The notes below the pieces were generated by a model. The model searched no databases, was not told where the DNA came from, and saw only the letters and a list, made by a program, of their open reading frames with translations. Source: Methanoregulaceae archaeon PtaB.Bin056 (lineage in GTDB: Archaea; Halobacteriota; Methanomicrobia; Methanomicrobiales; Methanospirillaceae). Taken from it: a stretch of DNA of 36,089 nucleotides. Where the stretch lies: assembly GCA_002067095.1 (NCBI GenBank), contig MVQD01000041.1, positions 1-36,089 of the forward strand, given 5' to 3'. Numbering within the stretch: the first letter of the stretch is position 1; every line of letters begins with the position of its first letter. A program made the translations under genes and the position numbers. Below, in pieces: positions 8,781 to 16,315 of the stretch.

Positions 8781-9547
8781 TGGCCCTCCTTTTCGGCGTG
8801 GTCGCCGAACACCCGGTGTGGCAGTCCGTGGGCAATAATGTCCACCGGGCAATGATAGGTTGCAGCAATCATGTCCTCGGTGATCTCTGGCGTATTGTGG
8901 GTGTGGAGCGTATGGTTCAGGCATGCAACCTTGGTCACGTGCCTCGAGATGACCCCGATATCGTGGCTGACCAGGAGAATGGTCATCGACCTCTTCAGGT
9001 CCTCGAGGATATCGAAGAACTCAAATGCAGTGGGAGTGTCAACATACACTGTTGGTTCGTCGAGGATCAGGACACGGGGGTTGCCAGCCAGTGCACGCGC
9101 GAGGATCGCCCGCTGCTGCTCTCCCCCTGAAAGGTGTGAGAGCGTCCGGTCCATGAGCCCCGTGAGATCCAGCCGTTTTAGCACTTCCCGGGTCGTCGCA
9201 TAATCCTCCTCCCGGTATCGCCTGAGCACGCCGCGGGTGTGGGAGAGCCGCCCGGAGAGGACCATCTCCTTCACTGTGATGGGATAGCGGAAGTCGAAGG
9301 TCCTGAACTGGGGTACATACCCCACCATCTGCCTTCCCTCTCTGGGATCTCGACCATAGATGGTGACCGTGCCGGTCCGGGCAGGGATGAGTCCGAGGAT
9401 GATCCTGAGGAGGGTGGTCTTTCCCCCGCCATTTGGCCCGATGAGGGCGTACATGTCCCCTTCCATGACCGAGAGCGATACCCTGTCCAGGATGAGGGCC
9501 CCGTTCTTCCCGAACGAGACGTCCTTTACCTCAATGGCCGGGATCAC
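8777..9547 (-). CDS. znuC: Zn/Mn ABC transporter ATP-binding protein
   Basis: A 256-residue ABC ATPase. Walker A is GPNGGGKTT (37-45), the signature is LSGGEQQ (139-145), Walker B is VLILDEP (159-165) and the switch histidine is in LVSHDIG. It energises metal import together with the ZnuB-type permease. The start is a GTG at 9547, six bases after the znuA stop, and its stop overlaps the permease ATG, so the three transport genes form one translational unit. The final 60 residues beyond the H-loop (NHTLHTHNTPE, then HCPVDIIAHGLPHRV) are His-rich, a common property of metal-family ATPases. Confidence 0.95.
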   Translation of the reverse strand: MIPAIEVKDVSFGKNGALILDRVSLSVMEGDMYALIGPNGGGKTTLLRIILGLIPARTGTVTIYGRDPREGRQMVGYVPQFRTFDFRYPITVKEMVLSGRLSHTRGVLRRYREEDYATTREVLKRLDLTGLMDRTLSHLSGGEQQRAILARALAGNPRVLILDEPTVYVDTPTAFEFFDILEDLKRSMTILLVSHDIGVISRHVTKVACLNHTLHTHNTPEITEDMIAATYHCPVDIIAHGLPHRVFGDHAEKEGQ

Positions 9548-9553
9548 GATCCT

Positions 9554-10528
9554 TCACTCCCCCTTCATCCCGCCATAGCTCCCGGAGATCGCGGACGCGA
9601 CCCGTTCAAGGTTCGAAAGGGTATCCGGGGCAAGGGGATCTATCAGGACCACCGTCCCGCCAATCTCGCGGGCGACCACCTCGCTTCCCCTCGTGTCATA
9701 CTGCGGTTCTGCAAAGACTACCCGTATTCCCTCTTCCCTGGCTTGCGCGATCAGCGACGAGAGCCCCCTTGCACTGGGTTCCCTGCCGCCCTCTCCCACC
9801 GCCACCTGGACGAGTCCGTACTCGCGGGCAAAGTACCCCCATGCCGGGTGGAAGACCAGGAACGGCTTTCCCTCCATCCCAAGAAGCGTGCCCCGGATCC
9901 TCCTGTCCGATTCCTCGACCCTGGCGATGTAGGCGTCCCTCGCGGCGGTATAGTCCCCTGCATTCGCAGGGTCGGCTGCGGAGAATGCCTCCGCCACGTT
10001 TTCGGCCATGAGGCGCAGGTGAGCCAAAGAGAGCCACACGTGCGGGTCGACTCCATAGGCAGTGTCATGCCCCTGGCCTGGCACCGCGATGGGGGAGACC
10101 CCCCTTGACATGTCCACGATCACCATGCCGGGGTTCAGGGTCTTGAGGCGGTCAACCAGCGCATCTTCGAATGGCAGCAACCCCGGCCCGAGCCGCAGGT
10201 AAATATCCGCCCGGGAGATCTGGACGATCTGGGTGGCAGAAGGCTCGTATGTATGCGGTTCAACGCCGGGAGGCACGACGACCGTGATGCAGACCCTCTC
10301 TCCCCCCACGGCCCTGGCAACCTCCTCCTGGGGCAGGATCGTGACAACCACTGTGAGCCGCTCCTCGTCGCCCGACGCGCATTGCCGGGAATTTTCTCCT
10401 GCACTCCATTCAAGGCACCCCGCAAGGCACACTGCGCCAAGTAACAGCATGATCAAAAGGAATGCGGACCGGACGCCTCGTCTCGCCGTTCTACTGTGCC
10501 GGTTCCTGAGAACCCGGGGGCCCCTCAC
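9554..10528 (-). CDS. znuA: Metal-binding lipoprotein of the ZnuA/TroA family
   Basis: The periplasm-side (pseudoperiplasmic) metal receptor of the ABC importer, cluster A-I. The signal segment ends in a lipobox-like LAGC, suggesting lipid anchoring at that Cys. Expected ligands are present: His in GVEPHTYEPS, His in DPHVWLS, His in FHPAWGYF, and the acidic residue in the late VLIDPLA segment. The long His-rich loop of E. coli ZnuA is reduced to a short GQGHDTAYG. The start is uncertain: the GTG at 10528 has a GAGGGGA about eight bases upstream and does not overlap the regulator, while a TTG at 10555 would overlap it by 14 bases. I chose 10528 (324 residues). Confidence 0.88.
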   Translation of the reverse strand: MRGPRVLRNRHSRTARRGVRSAFLLIMLLLGAVCLAGCLEWSAGENSRQCASGDEERLTVVVTILPQEEVARAVGGERVCITVVVPPGVEPHTYEPSATQIVQISRADIYLRLGPGLLPFEDALVDRLKTLNPGMVIVDMSRGVSPIAVPGQGHDTAYGVDPHVWLSLAHLRLMAENVAEAFSAADPANAGDYTAARDAYIARVEESDRRIRGTLLGMEGKPFLVFHPAWGYFAREYGLVQVAVGEGGREPSARGLSSLIAQAREEGIRVVFAEPQYDTRGSEVVAREIGGTVVLIDPLAPDTLSNLERVASAISGSYGGMKGE

Positions 10529-10541
10529 ATGCACGCTCCCC

Positions 10542-10973
10542 TCATTGGTCGTCAATACCGCATCCCTGCCCGTGGCTGATGGTGCCGCATATCCCCCGGG
10601 TCGGGTGGCCCATCGACTGGCACATCTTGTTTACGGCGTCCCTTGTGACGTATGACTCGAACCGCTCAGCCTCCCTGCATGCCTCCTCCCCTTCAAGGCC
10701 GTAATGGGCGAGGATGAGCCCCAGGATACGGTGGCGCCTGACAAGGAAATCTGCACATTCCCGCCCTTTCTCTGTCAGCGTCACGCCAGTGTAGGGCCGG
10801 TGTTCCACAAGGCCCGTGGCAGAGAGTTCCCTGACTGTCTTCGTGACGGTGGAGGGATCGACCGTGAAATGCGCCGCGATCTCTCCTGTCCTGGCCGTTC
10901 CATCCCTGTCGTATAGGTATTTGAGGTATGCGACTCTCCTTGGCGAGAGGCCGGTGACATCGCTTGGCTCCAT
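10542..10973 (-). CDS. DtxR/MntR-type metal-dependent transcriptional regulator
   Basis: A 143-residue winged-helix repressor. The HTH is in the region GEIAAHFTVDPSTVTKTVREL (two helices and turn) followed by a wing ending LTEKGRE; the dimerisation part contains RRHRILGLIL and EACREAERFE. In DtxR the primary metal site uses Cys/Glu/His in the corresponding helix; here Cys and Glu remain, but the His of the ExxH pattern is not obvious, so metal selectivity may differ. The additional Cys/His-rich C-terminus (KMCQSMGHPTRGICGTISHG) could provide ligands. It is the first gene of the importer operon, 13 bases before znuA, so autoregulation with the transporter is the natural inference. Confidence 0.88.
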   Translation of the reverse strand: MEPSDVTGLSPRRVAYLKYLYDRDGTARTGEIAAHFTVDPSTVTKTVRELSATGLVEHRPYTGVTLTEKGRECADFLVRRHRILGLILAHYGLEGEEACREAERFESYVTRDAVNKMCQSMGHPTRGICGTISHGQGCGIDDQ

Positions 10974-10988
10974 GGAATACCTGTAAGT

Positions 10989-11022
10989 GGTACGGGATAA
11001 AAAAATGTTGGAGAGGTACCAA
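10989..11022 (-). promoter_or_regulatory. Promoter and possible operator of the metal-uptake operon
   Basis: On the minus strand a T-rich TATA-like element (TTTTTTATCC, around 11005-10996) lies about 25 bases before the ATG, predicting an almost leaderless transcript. Just upstream is the dyad TTGG-N7-CCAA (11008-11022), and GGTAC occurs on both sides of the TATA element (10989-10993 and 11015-11019). A binding site for the DtxR-like product is plausible but unproven. Confidence 0.3.
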
Positions 11023-11042
11023 TATCCGGGAACCGGGGCCCT

Positions 11043-13034
11043 TCACATGAGGGGAGAGGCCCCGGAGAGGGAGATGTTCCCCATCAGGGGTGGGACCTGG
11101 AACCACCCCTGGACTGTCCCGTCTGATTGGGCAGGTTGGAGGGGGATCTCAAGCACGATGGTCTCTCCCTCCACTGGGTAGTCCTGCAGGTATCCGTAAT
11201 ACTGCAGGTACCCTTCTGCTTTCACCTGGATGATGCGAGAGGGAGTAGCGGTCACATAGACCGGGATCAGGAGCGATCCGTTCTCGACCGGTCCCCTGTA
11301 CCGTCCATCCAGGAAGACATGCGCCCCTTCTGCGGGACACCTTACCTCGAAGAATCCCACACTTCCTCCAATCACAGGCGGACCGACACTCACCACCCCT
11401 TCTGTTACTGCCTCCGTCACGCCATCATCGGCAACGATGGTGAGGCGGACTGTATAGATGCCCGGAGTCGCAAAGAGATGGCAGGGGGACGGATCCGTGG
11501 ACGTTGTCCCATCGCCAAAGTCCCATGACCAGGATGCGGGGTATCCGGTCGAATTGTCCTGGAACTGAACGCAGAGTGGTGCCGGACCAAAAGAGGTATT
11601 GGCTGCGAAATCTGCAAGGAGTGGCTCTCTTTCCCTTACACTGATGTAATGCTCCCTGCAGGAGAGATTGCACCCGCCTGTCCCGCATACTTCGAGGCTC
11701 ACCGTGTAGATCCCTGCCCGCAAGTAGGTATGCACGGGGGAGGATTCAAATGACGTCACATTGTCGCCAAATTCCCAGAGCATGCCGGAGACTTCACCCG
11801 TGGAGTGGTCCTGGAAAAGGACTGCAAGTGGCGCATACCCTTCGGTTCGGTTCGCGGAAAAATCTGCCACAGGGGTCGGGACCAGGGAGAAGGTCCCCCA
11901 CAGAGTGTGGTTTGCGGTCACATTTTCAAACAGGACAGGAGATTTGGCATCATACCAAACCCCATCGATCTCTACTCCGTCCAACCGGTATCCGGGGTCA
12001 GGAGAGAAGGTGAACACAGCCGAATCCCCGCCCCCTACCCTCACGCTCCCCGAAGGATACACGGAGCCATGGGTTCCCGTACCGGCGGTGATCGTATACG
12101 CCGGTTCCTCTTCGAGGATGATGTATGCAAGGTGGGACGGCTGGGTCGAGGAGACGAGCACCTCCCCTTCCCATGGGAAATAACCCTCTGCAGAGACGCG
12201 GAGGCGGTGGATCCCCTCTTCGAGCGGCAGGCACAGGGGAGTTGCACCGAGGATGCTGCCGTCAACCGTCACCTGCGCGCCGCCAGGTTCTGAGTCGGTG
12301 CAGAGCATCCCCGGCTCCCCTCCCGTCCCGGCATTTGCAGGGTCCCGGTCTTCGCTTCCGCCAGAGTCATCTATAAGAGTTTCAGGGGGACTCGCCGCCG
12401 GTTCTTCCGCAACGGCCGTTCCCTCCGGCCCCGGAGGTTCGGGAGAAAGCGTCGGAACGCTGGTTATTGGAAATACCATCTCCTGGGGCAGGGGAGAGAC
12501 TGATTGCGCAGAACTTTCCTGTTTGGGGAGATATTCAGCCGGCTCCCGTACCAGCAGGGTCCCGTCTATCCCTGGCAGGAAATACGGCGACCCGACCTCG
12601 TCCTTCATCCCACGGACCACCACCTGGATCCCGCAGGTTCCCGAGGCATCCCCGCGGATGGTAAGCGTGGCGAGGACCACCTCGCTCTGTCCGGGTCCGA
12701 CCTTCCTCCCGGTATCGGAACCTTTCAGGATGACGGAATCTGCCGGCACCTTGCTCTTGCTGTTCAGGTTCGCCCACGATGGAAATCGTATGCCCGTGAT
12801 CTCGCCGATTGCAGGGTTCTCAAGTGCCACCTGCACCTCGAACTCCGAAAGGCCGGGTGAGACCCGGTCAAGGATAAGCGTGCATTCCCCTGTCTCTCCA
12901 GGGGATTCGATACTGCAGGGGGTCGCCCTTATCTCTGATCCCGCCGCATGCCCGCATGCTGCAAGCACCAGGACCAGCAACACCGCCCCTGCATACTCCC
13001 ACCATCTTTCTCTGTCCCTCCATGCGCTCTGCAT
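11043..13034 (-). CDS. Large exported protein with cohesin-like, PEGA, repeat and two PKD domains
   Basis: A 663-residue envelope protein. A hydrophobic signal (GAVLLVLVLAACG) ends in a lipobox-like LAAC at C27. Then come: a cohesin-like beta domain (about 33-155), a Ser/Pro/Glu-rich linker (160-245), a PEGA domain (SEPGGAQVTVDGSILGATPL), a Gly-rich beta repeat with YTITAGTGTHGSVYPSG and FSPDPGYRLDGVEIDG, two PKD domains (WEFGDN with PVHTYLRAGIYTVSL, and WDFGDG with CHLFATPGIYTVRL), and a final PEGA-like domain with a VFLDGRYRG turn. No C-terminal anchor is visible. PKD and PEGA domains usually mediate surface adhesion or scaffold binding. The start at 13034 has GGAGGAAT upstream; a longer frame to 13079 lacks such a site. 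Function is unknown beyond surface localisation. Confidence 0.85.
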   Translation of the reverse strand: MQSAWRDRERWWEYAGAVLLVLVLAACGHAAGSEIRATPCSIESPGETGECTLILDRVSPGLSEFEVQVALENPAIGEITGIRFPSWANLNSKSKVPADSVILKGSDTGRKVGPGQSEVVLATLTIRGDASGTCGIQVVVRGMKDEVGSPYFLPGIDGTLLVREPAEYLPKQESSAQSVSPLPQEMVFPITSVPTLSPEPPGPEGTAVAEEPAASPPETLIDDSGGSEDRDPANAGTGGEPGMLCTDSEPGGAQVTVDGSILGATPLCLPLEEGIHRLRVSAEGYFPWEGEVLVSSTQPSHLAYIILEEEPAYTITAGTGTHGSVYPSGSVRVGGGDSAVFTFSPDPGYRLDGVEIDGVWYDAKSPVLFENVTANHTLWGTFSLVPTPVADFSANRTEGYAPLAVLFQDHSTGEVSGMLWEFGDNVTSFESSPVHTYLRAGIYTVSLEVCGTGGCNLSCREHYISVREREPLLADFAANTSFGPAPLCVQFQDNSTGYPASWSWDFGDGTTSTDPSPCHLFATPGIYTVRLTIVADDGVTEAVTEGVVSVGPPVIGGSVGFFEVRCPAEGAHVFLDGRYRGPVENGSLLIPVYVTATPSRIIQVKAEGYLQYYGYLQDYPVEGETIVLEIPLQPAQSDGTVQGWFQVPPLMGNISLSGASPLM

Positions 13035-13109
13035 GACAATTCCTCCATCACTCCGCCCCAATCCGTCTCTCCTCCCCATGAGATTGCGGTCTTGAGATCT
13101 GCGGAATTC

Positions 13110-13148
13110 TGGTATATTTTTCGATAATCTCTCCGGGTATTTATATTA
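13110..13148 (-). promoter_or_regulatory. Promoter of the PEGA/PKD gene
   Basis: Minus-strand AATATAAATA at 13147-13138 is a good TATA box, predicting a start near 13116 and an 80-base leader before the ATG at 13034. A second AT-rich element (AAAATATACC) sits around 13120-13111. Confidence 0.45.
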
Positions 13149-13178
13149 TCCCCCAAAACGCAACGTTATTCGCCTGAA

Positions 13179-14171
13179 TCACCACCACTGGCGGGCGAGA
13201 TGTCCCCTTGCTGCCGGGGTGGCCTCTCTCCCCTGGGGGGTGCGCTTGATGAACCCTGCCTGGATCAGGTAGGGCTCGTGGACCTCCTCGATGGTCCTCG
13301 TATCCTCACCGACGGCGATGGCAATCGTCTTTGCCCCTACCGGGCCTCCTCCAAACTCATCGACGATTACCTTGAGTATCCGGCGGTCCAGTTCGTCGAG
13401 GCCGAGGCGGTCCACCCCCAGCATGCAGAGCGCCCGGTCGGCAACCTCTCGGTCCACCACTCCCCTGCCGCGGACCAGCGCATAGTCCCCCACCCGTCGA
13501 AGGAGGCGGTTCGCAATGCGGGGGGTGCCCCGGCTGCGCCTTGCGATCTCCATGCTCCCTTCCGGGAGGATCGCAATGCCCATGATCGCGGCACTCCGCT
13601 CCACGATCTTCGCCAGGTCTTCGTGGCTGTACAGGGTGAGGCGTGAGATGAGCCCGAACCTGTCCCTGAAGGGAGACCCAAGCAGCCCTATCCGCGTCGT
13701 AGCCCCCACGAGCGTGAATGGCTCAAGCGTGATCTTGAGTGAGCGTGCGCTCGGCCCTTCTCCGATCATCACGTCAATGAAGAAGTCTTCCATTGCAGGG
13801 TAGAGGATCTCCTCAATCACCGTGTGCAGGCGGTGGATCTCGTCGATGAAGAGGACATCTCCCCTCTTCTGGAGGGTGAGAATCGCCGCCAGGTCACCCG
13901 GTTTTTCGAGCACGGGCCCGCTGGTGCAGTGGATAGAGGACCCCATCTCCTTTGCAATGATGTGGGCAAGGGTGGTCTTGCCGAGGCCGGGCGGCCCCGA
14001 GAAGAGGGTATGGTCCAGGGGTTCGCCGCGCCTCCTGGCAGCCTCAATCGCGATGCGCAGGGTCTCTTTCAGGGTCTCCTGGCCGATAAAGTCCCTGAAT
14101 CGGTCAGGGCGGATTGCCGGGTCGTCATCCTCGCCCTCCTGCGGGCCGGGCGAGACCACATCCTCCTCCAT
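13179..14171 (-). CDS. ruvB: Holliday junction branch-migration ATPase RuvB
   Basis: A 330-residue AAA+ helicase motor of bacterial type. Walker [10 protein letters not shown] is at 59-67, Walker B LFIDEIH at 107-113, sensor 1 GATTR at 156-160, and the arginine-finger region SPFRDRFG at 166-173. The C-terminal winged helix contains [13 protein letters not shown] and [15 protein letters not shown]. Hexamers drive branch migration of RuvA-bound four-way junctions. The ATG at 14171 is preferred over the TTG at 14180, which merely overlaps the ruvA stop. It is the last gene of ruvC-ruvA-ruvB. RuvB is a bacterial protein family; archaea normally rely on Hjc and Hel308/Hjm, so this operon was probably acquired by transfer. 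Confidence 0.97.
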   Translation of the reverse strand: MEEDVVSPGPQEGEDDDPAIRPDRFRDFIGQETLKETLRIAIEAARRRGEPLDHTLFSGPPGLGKTTLAHIIAKEMGSSIHCTSGPVLEKPGDLAAILTLQKRGDVLFIDEIHRLHTVIEEILYPAMEDFFIDVMIGEGPSARSLKITLEPFTLVGATTRIGLLGSPFRDRFGLISRLTLYSHEDLAKIVERSAAIMGIAILPEGSMEIARRSRGTPRIANRLLRRVGDYALVRGRGVVDREVADRALCMLGVDRLGLDELDRRILKVIVDEFGGGPVGAKTIAIAVGEDTRTIEEVHEPYLIQAGFIKRTPQGREATPAARGHLARQWW

Positions 14172-14176
14172 TCCGG

Positions 14177-14773
14177 TCAACGCTCCCTCAGTATCCGAAG
14201 GGACGCCTTGATCACGTCCTGTACGGTGGGGCGGGTCATTCCCGCGAGGGCTCCCGAGACCGCGTCCCTTGACTCACGCGGGGAGAACCCCAGCGCCAGG
14301 AGGGCACTCTCGGCATCGCTCCGGAGGGGGTCGGTCCCGGCATCCATTTCTCCTGTGAGGACTGCCGCCTTCTTCTTCATCCTGTCCTGCAACTCGAAAA
14401 TGATCCTTCCTGCGTTCTTCCTGCCCACCCCTGATACCCGCGTCAGGGCTTTTTCATCCCCTCCAATCACTGCGGCCGCAAGGTCGGAGACTGTCATCTG
14501 CGAGAGGATGGCCATCGCGAGCGCCGGGCCGACCCGGTTGACGGTGATGAGCAGCCGGAACATCTCGAGTTCCCCCGGGGCGAGGAACCCGTAGAGCGCC
14601 ATCGTGTCCTCCCTTGCAACCAGGTGAGTGTGGATCACCACCTCTGCGGGGGATTTTTCGGCCTCTTCCGCGACGGGCCTTGGCATGAAGACCTGGAAGC
14701 CCACCCCTCCGGATTCGAGGATCACGTATCCGTCGCCACACCCCACGACTTTTCCTTTGAGCCTTGCGATCAT
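14177..14773 (-). CDS. ruvA: Holliday junction DNA-binding protein RuvA
   Basis: A 198-residue, three-domain protein. The N-terminal OB fold begins [11 protein letters not shown]; the first helix-hairpin-helix is in [19 protein letters not shown] and the second in [19 protein letters not shown]; the C-terminal domain III ([16 protein letters not shown]) is the three-helix module that contacts RuvB. Tetramers hold the junction in square-planar form. The ATG overlaps the ruvC stop as ATGA and the stop is five bases before the ruvB ATG. All expected domains and length are present, so this looks functional rather than a relic. Confidence 0.96.
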   Translation of the reverse strand: MIARLKGKVVGCGDGYVILESGGVGFQVFMPRPVAEEAEKSPAEVVIHTHLVAREDTMALYGFLAPGELEMFRLLITVNRVGPALAMAILSQMTVSDLAAAVIGGDEKALTRVSGVGRKNAGRIIFELQDRMKKKAAVLTGEMDAGTDPLRSDAESALLALGFSPRESRDAVSGALAGMTRPTVQDVIKASLRILRER

Positions 14774-15252
14774 CGGTGATCCCTCGCGGTGTGGACGTGG
14801 CAGAGGGCGACGGAGAGGCCGTCGGCGACGTCGTCAGGCCTCGGCAGTTCCGGGAGGGACAGGAGGCGCATGATCATCTCTTGCATCTGCCTCTTGTCGG
14901 CCTTCCCCGACCCGGTTATTGCCTGCTTGACCTGGTTAGGGGTATATTCAACGACCGGTATCCCGCGCTTCCTGGCAGCGAGCATGATCACACCCCGCAC
15001 CTCCGCCACTCCCAGCGCCGACGTGACGTTCCGGGAGAAGAAGAGCTTCTCCATGGCCATGCATCCAGGGCCATACTCGTCAAGGATGGATGAGACCGCA
15101 TCATATATTTTCTCGAGGCGCTCGGGGGTCCCTCCCGTGGCGGGCGCGGTGCGGATACATGAGTACGTGAGCGGGATCGTCCTCCCATCCTCCTTTGCCA
15201 GTACCCCATATCCCACGGTTGCAAGTCCCGGGTCTATGCCAATCACGATCAT
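14770..15252 (-). CDS. ruvC: Holliday junction resolvase RuvC
   Basis: A 160-residue RNase H-fold endonuclease. All four catalytic acids are visible: D7 in GIDPG, E68 in MAMEKLFF, and D141 and D144 in DDVADGLSVAL. The motif FFSRNVTSALGVAEVRG is highly typical, as is the KADKRQMQEMI segment. It introduces symmetric nicks in Holliday junctions held by RuvAB. The ATG at 15252 gives the classical MIVIGIDPG start; a TTG at 15270 is less likely. It is the first gene of the operon, with a TATA element at 15290-15281. Confidence 0.97.
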   Translation of the reverse strand: MIVIGIDPGLATVGYGVLAKEDGRTIPLTYSCIRTAPATGGTPERLEKIYDAVSSILDEYGPGCMAMEKLFFSRNVTSALGVAEVRGVIMLAARKRGIPVVEYTPNQVKQAITGSGKADKRQMQEMIMRLLSLPELPRPDDVADGLSVALCHVHTARDHR

Positions 15253-15280
15253 GGTGCCTGGAAATGACAAAAAATCACTG

Positions 15281-15290
15281 CAATTTATTC
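15281..15290 (-). promoter_or_regulatory. TATA box of the ruvCAB operon
   Basis: Minus-strand GAATAAATTG lies about 33 bases before the ruvC ATG, predicting a start near 15260 and a very short leader. The spacer 15253-15352 holds nothing else recognisable. Confidence 0.4.
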
Positions 15291-15352
15291 ATTCTATCGG
15301 GGAATGCACCAGTTAAGCCTTTCTATTGCGGGGTGAAAGAGGAGGTCCTGCA

Positions 15353-16315
15353 TCAATGCAGCACCCCAGAAGAGACGGCATCCTTTAGATCGGAGAAAAG
15401 CCCGCTGGCCACGAGCGCTTCCCATTCCTCCCTAAGGGCGAGGTAATACGCGGCTCTCGCCTCTTTCCGGTCTTTCAGTATGAATGCCATCCCTGCCTCG
15501 AGTCCGGGATCCCGCTCCGCCGAAGGATCCTCCCTCCTTTTAAGCGCCTCCTCCAGGTCCATGATCCACACGTCGCAATCATGGAGGTTCCCGAGGATCT
15601 CCTGGAGCGCCTTAAGCCGTTTCAGGACGGGCTTCAACTCGTTCCGGTAGAGGGGGGCATATACCTCGATGATGTATCGAAGCCTCTTTGCCGCGATCCG
15701 CATCGCATGATGCGCTTCGACGGCATCCGGATCCCCGACCGCCGGGGAGTACGAGAGGAGCTTCTCGACCTTTTTTTGTATGGCTTTCCCGGATCTCTTC
15801 ATGGGAAACCCCCGCGAGGGGAGACGGTGGGGGGGACCATCCGGCGTATTCCAGGCTCCAATCTCCTCCTCCAGCAGTGATAATATCCCCTTCTGTTCGA
15901 GGCGCGAACAGTCCGCGATCACTTTAGGCTGCAGGGCATCCCTCTCCTCTTTTTTCCTGGAGAGGAGCGCAATGCACCCATTCACCTGTGGGCCCCCATC
16001 TTCCCGGAGACTCTCGACCAGTCCTTCAAGGTATGCGATCTGGACATCGAGGTCCCGGGCATCCCCAAGGTCTCTTGTGATCCGCCGGACCCCGCGGGAG
16101 ACCTTCTGGTACGCTTTCCGCGAAAAGCACCGGGAAAAGAGTGGGATGCCCGCGCGTAACCTCCTCGATGCCACCCGCATCCGGTGCACCGCCTCGGGAT
16201 CCCGGCCCTCCTTTACTCCCCTGATCTCGGCGCAGAACTCACGGTGGATCCGGGAGAGGTACCAGGCGCCGTACCGGCAGAACCTCCCTTCCTCTTCACC
16301 TCGCCTCTTTGCCAT
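15353..16315 (-). CDS. CHAD-domain protein (polyphosphate-associated)
   Basis: A 320-residue, highly charged helical protein. It has two CHAD repeats: the first around VHRMRVASRRLRAGI (residues about 43-60) and the second around AHHAMRIAAKRLRYIIEVY (about 205-225). Each carries the conserved H-x-x-R-(V/I)-x-x-(R/K)-(R/K)-L-R pattern whose basic face binds polyphosphate in characterised CHAD proteins. It overlaps the 3' end of ppk by 20 bases, so the two are co-translated. The likely role is binding to polyphosphate granules or modulating the kinase. The ATG at 16315 is chosen because it precedes the basic start AKRRGEEEG; the frame is open to 16357, inside ppk. Confidence 0.88.
   Translation of the reverse strand: MAKRRGEEEGRFCRYGAWYLSRIHREFCAEIRGVKEGRDPEAVHRMRVASRRLRAGIPLFSRCFSRKAYQKVSRGVRRITRDLGDARDLDVQIAYLEGLVESLREDGGPQVNGCIALLSRKKEERDALQPKVIADCSRLEQKGILSLLEEEIGAWNTPDGPPHRLPSRGFPMKRSGKAIQKKVEKLLSYSPAVGDPDAVEAHHAMRIAAKRLRYIIEVYAPLYRNELKPVLKRLKALQEILGNLHDCDVWIMDLEEALKRREDPSAERDPGLEAGMAFILKDRKEARAAYYLALREEWEALVASGLFSDLKDAVSSGVLH

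Noticed and set aside
9239-10108. A 289-codon plus-strand open frame opposite znuC and znuA
   Set aside because: Antisense shadow with no motifs; the minus strand carries clear ABC transporter genes.
12253-13095. A 280-codon plus-strand frame opposite the PEGA/PKD gene
   Set aside because: Low-complexity Ser/Pro composition arising from the reverse complement of the linker; no RBS.
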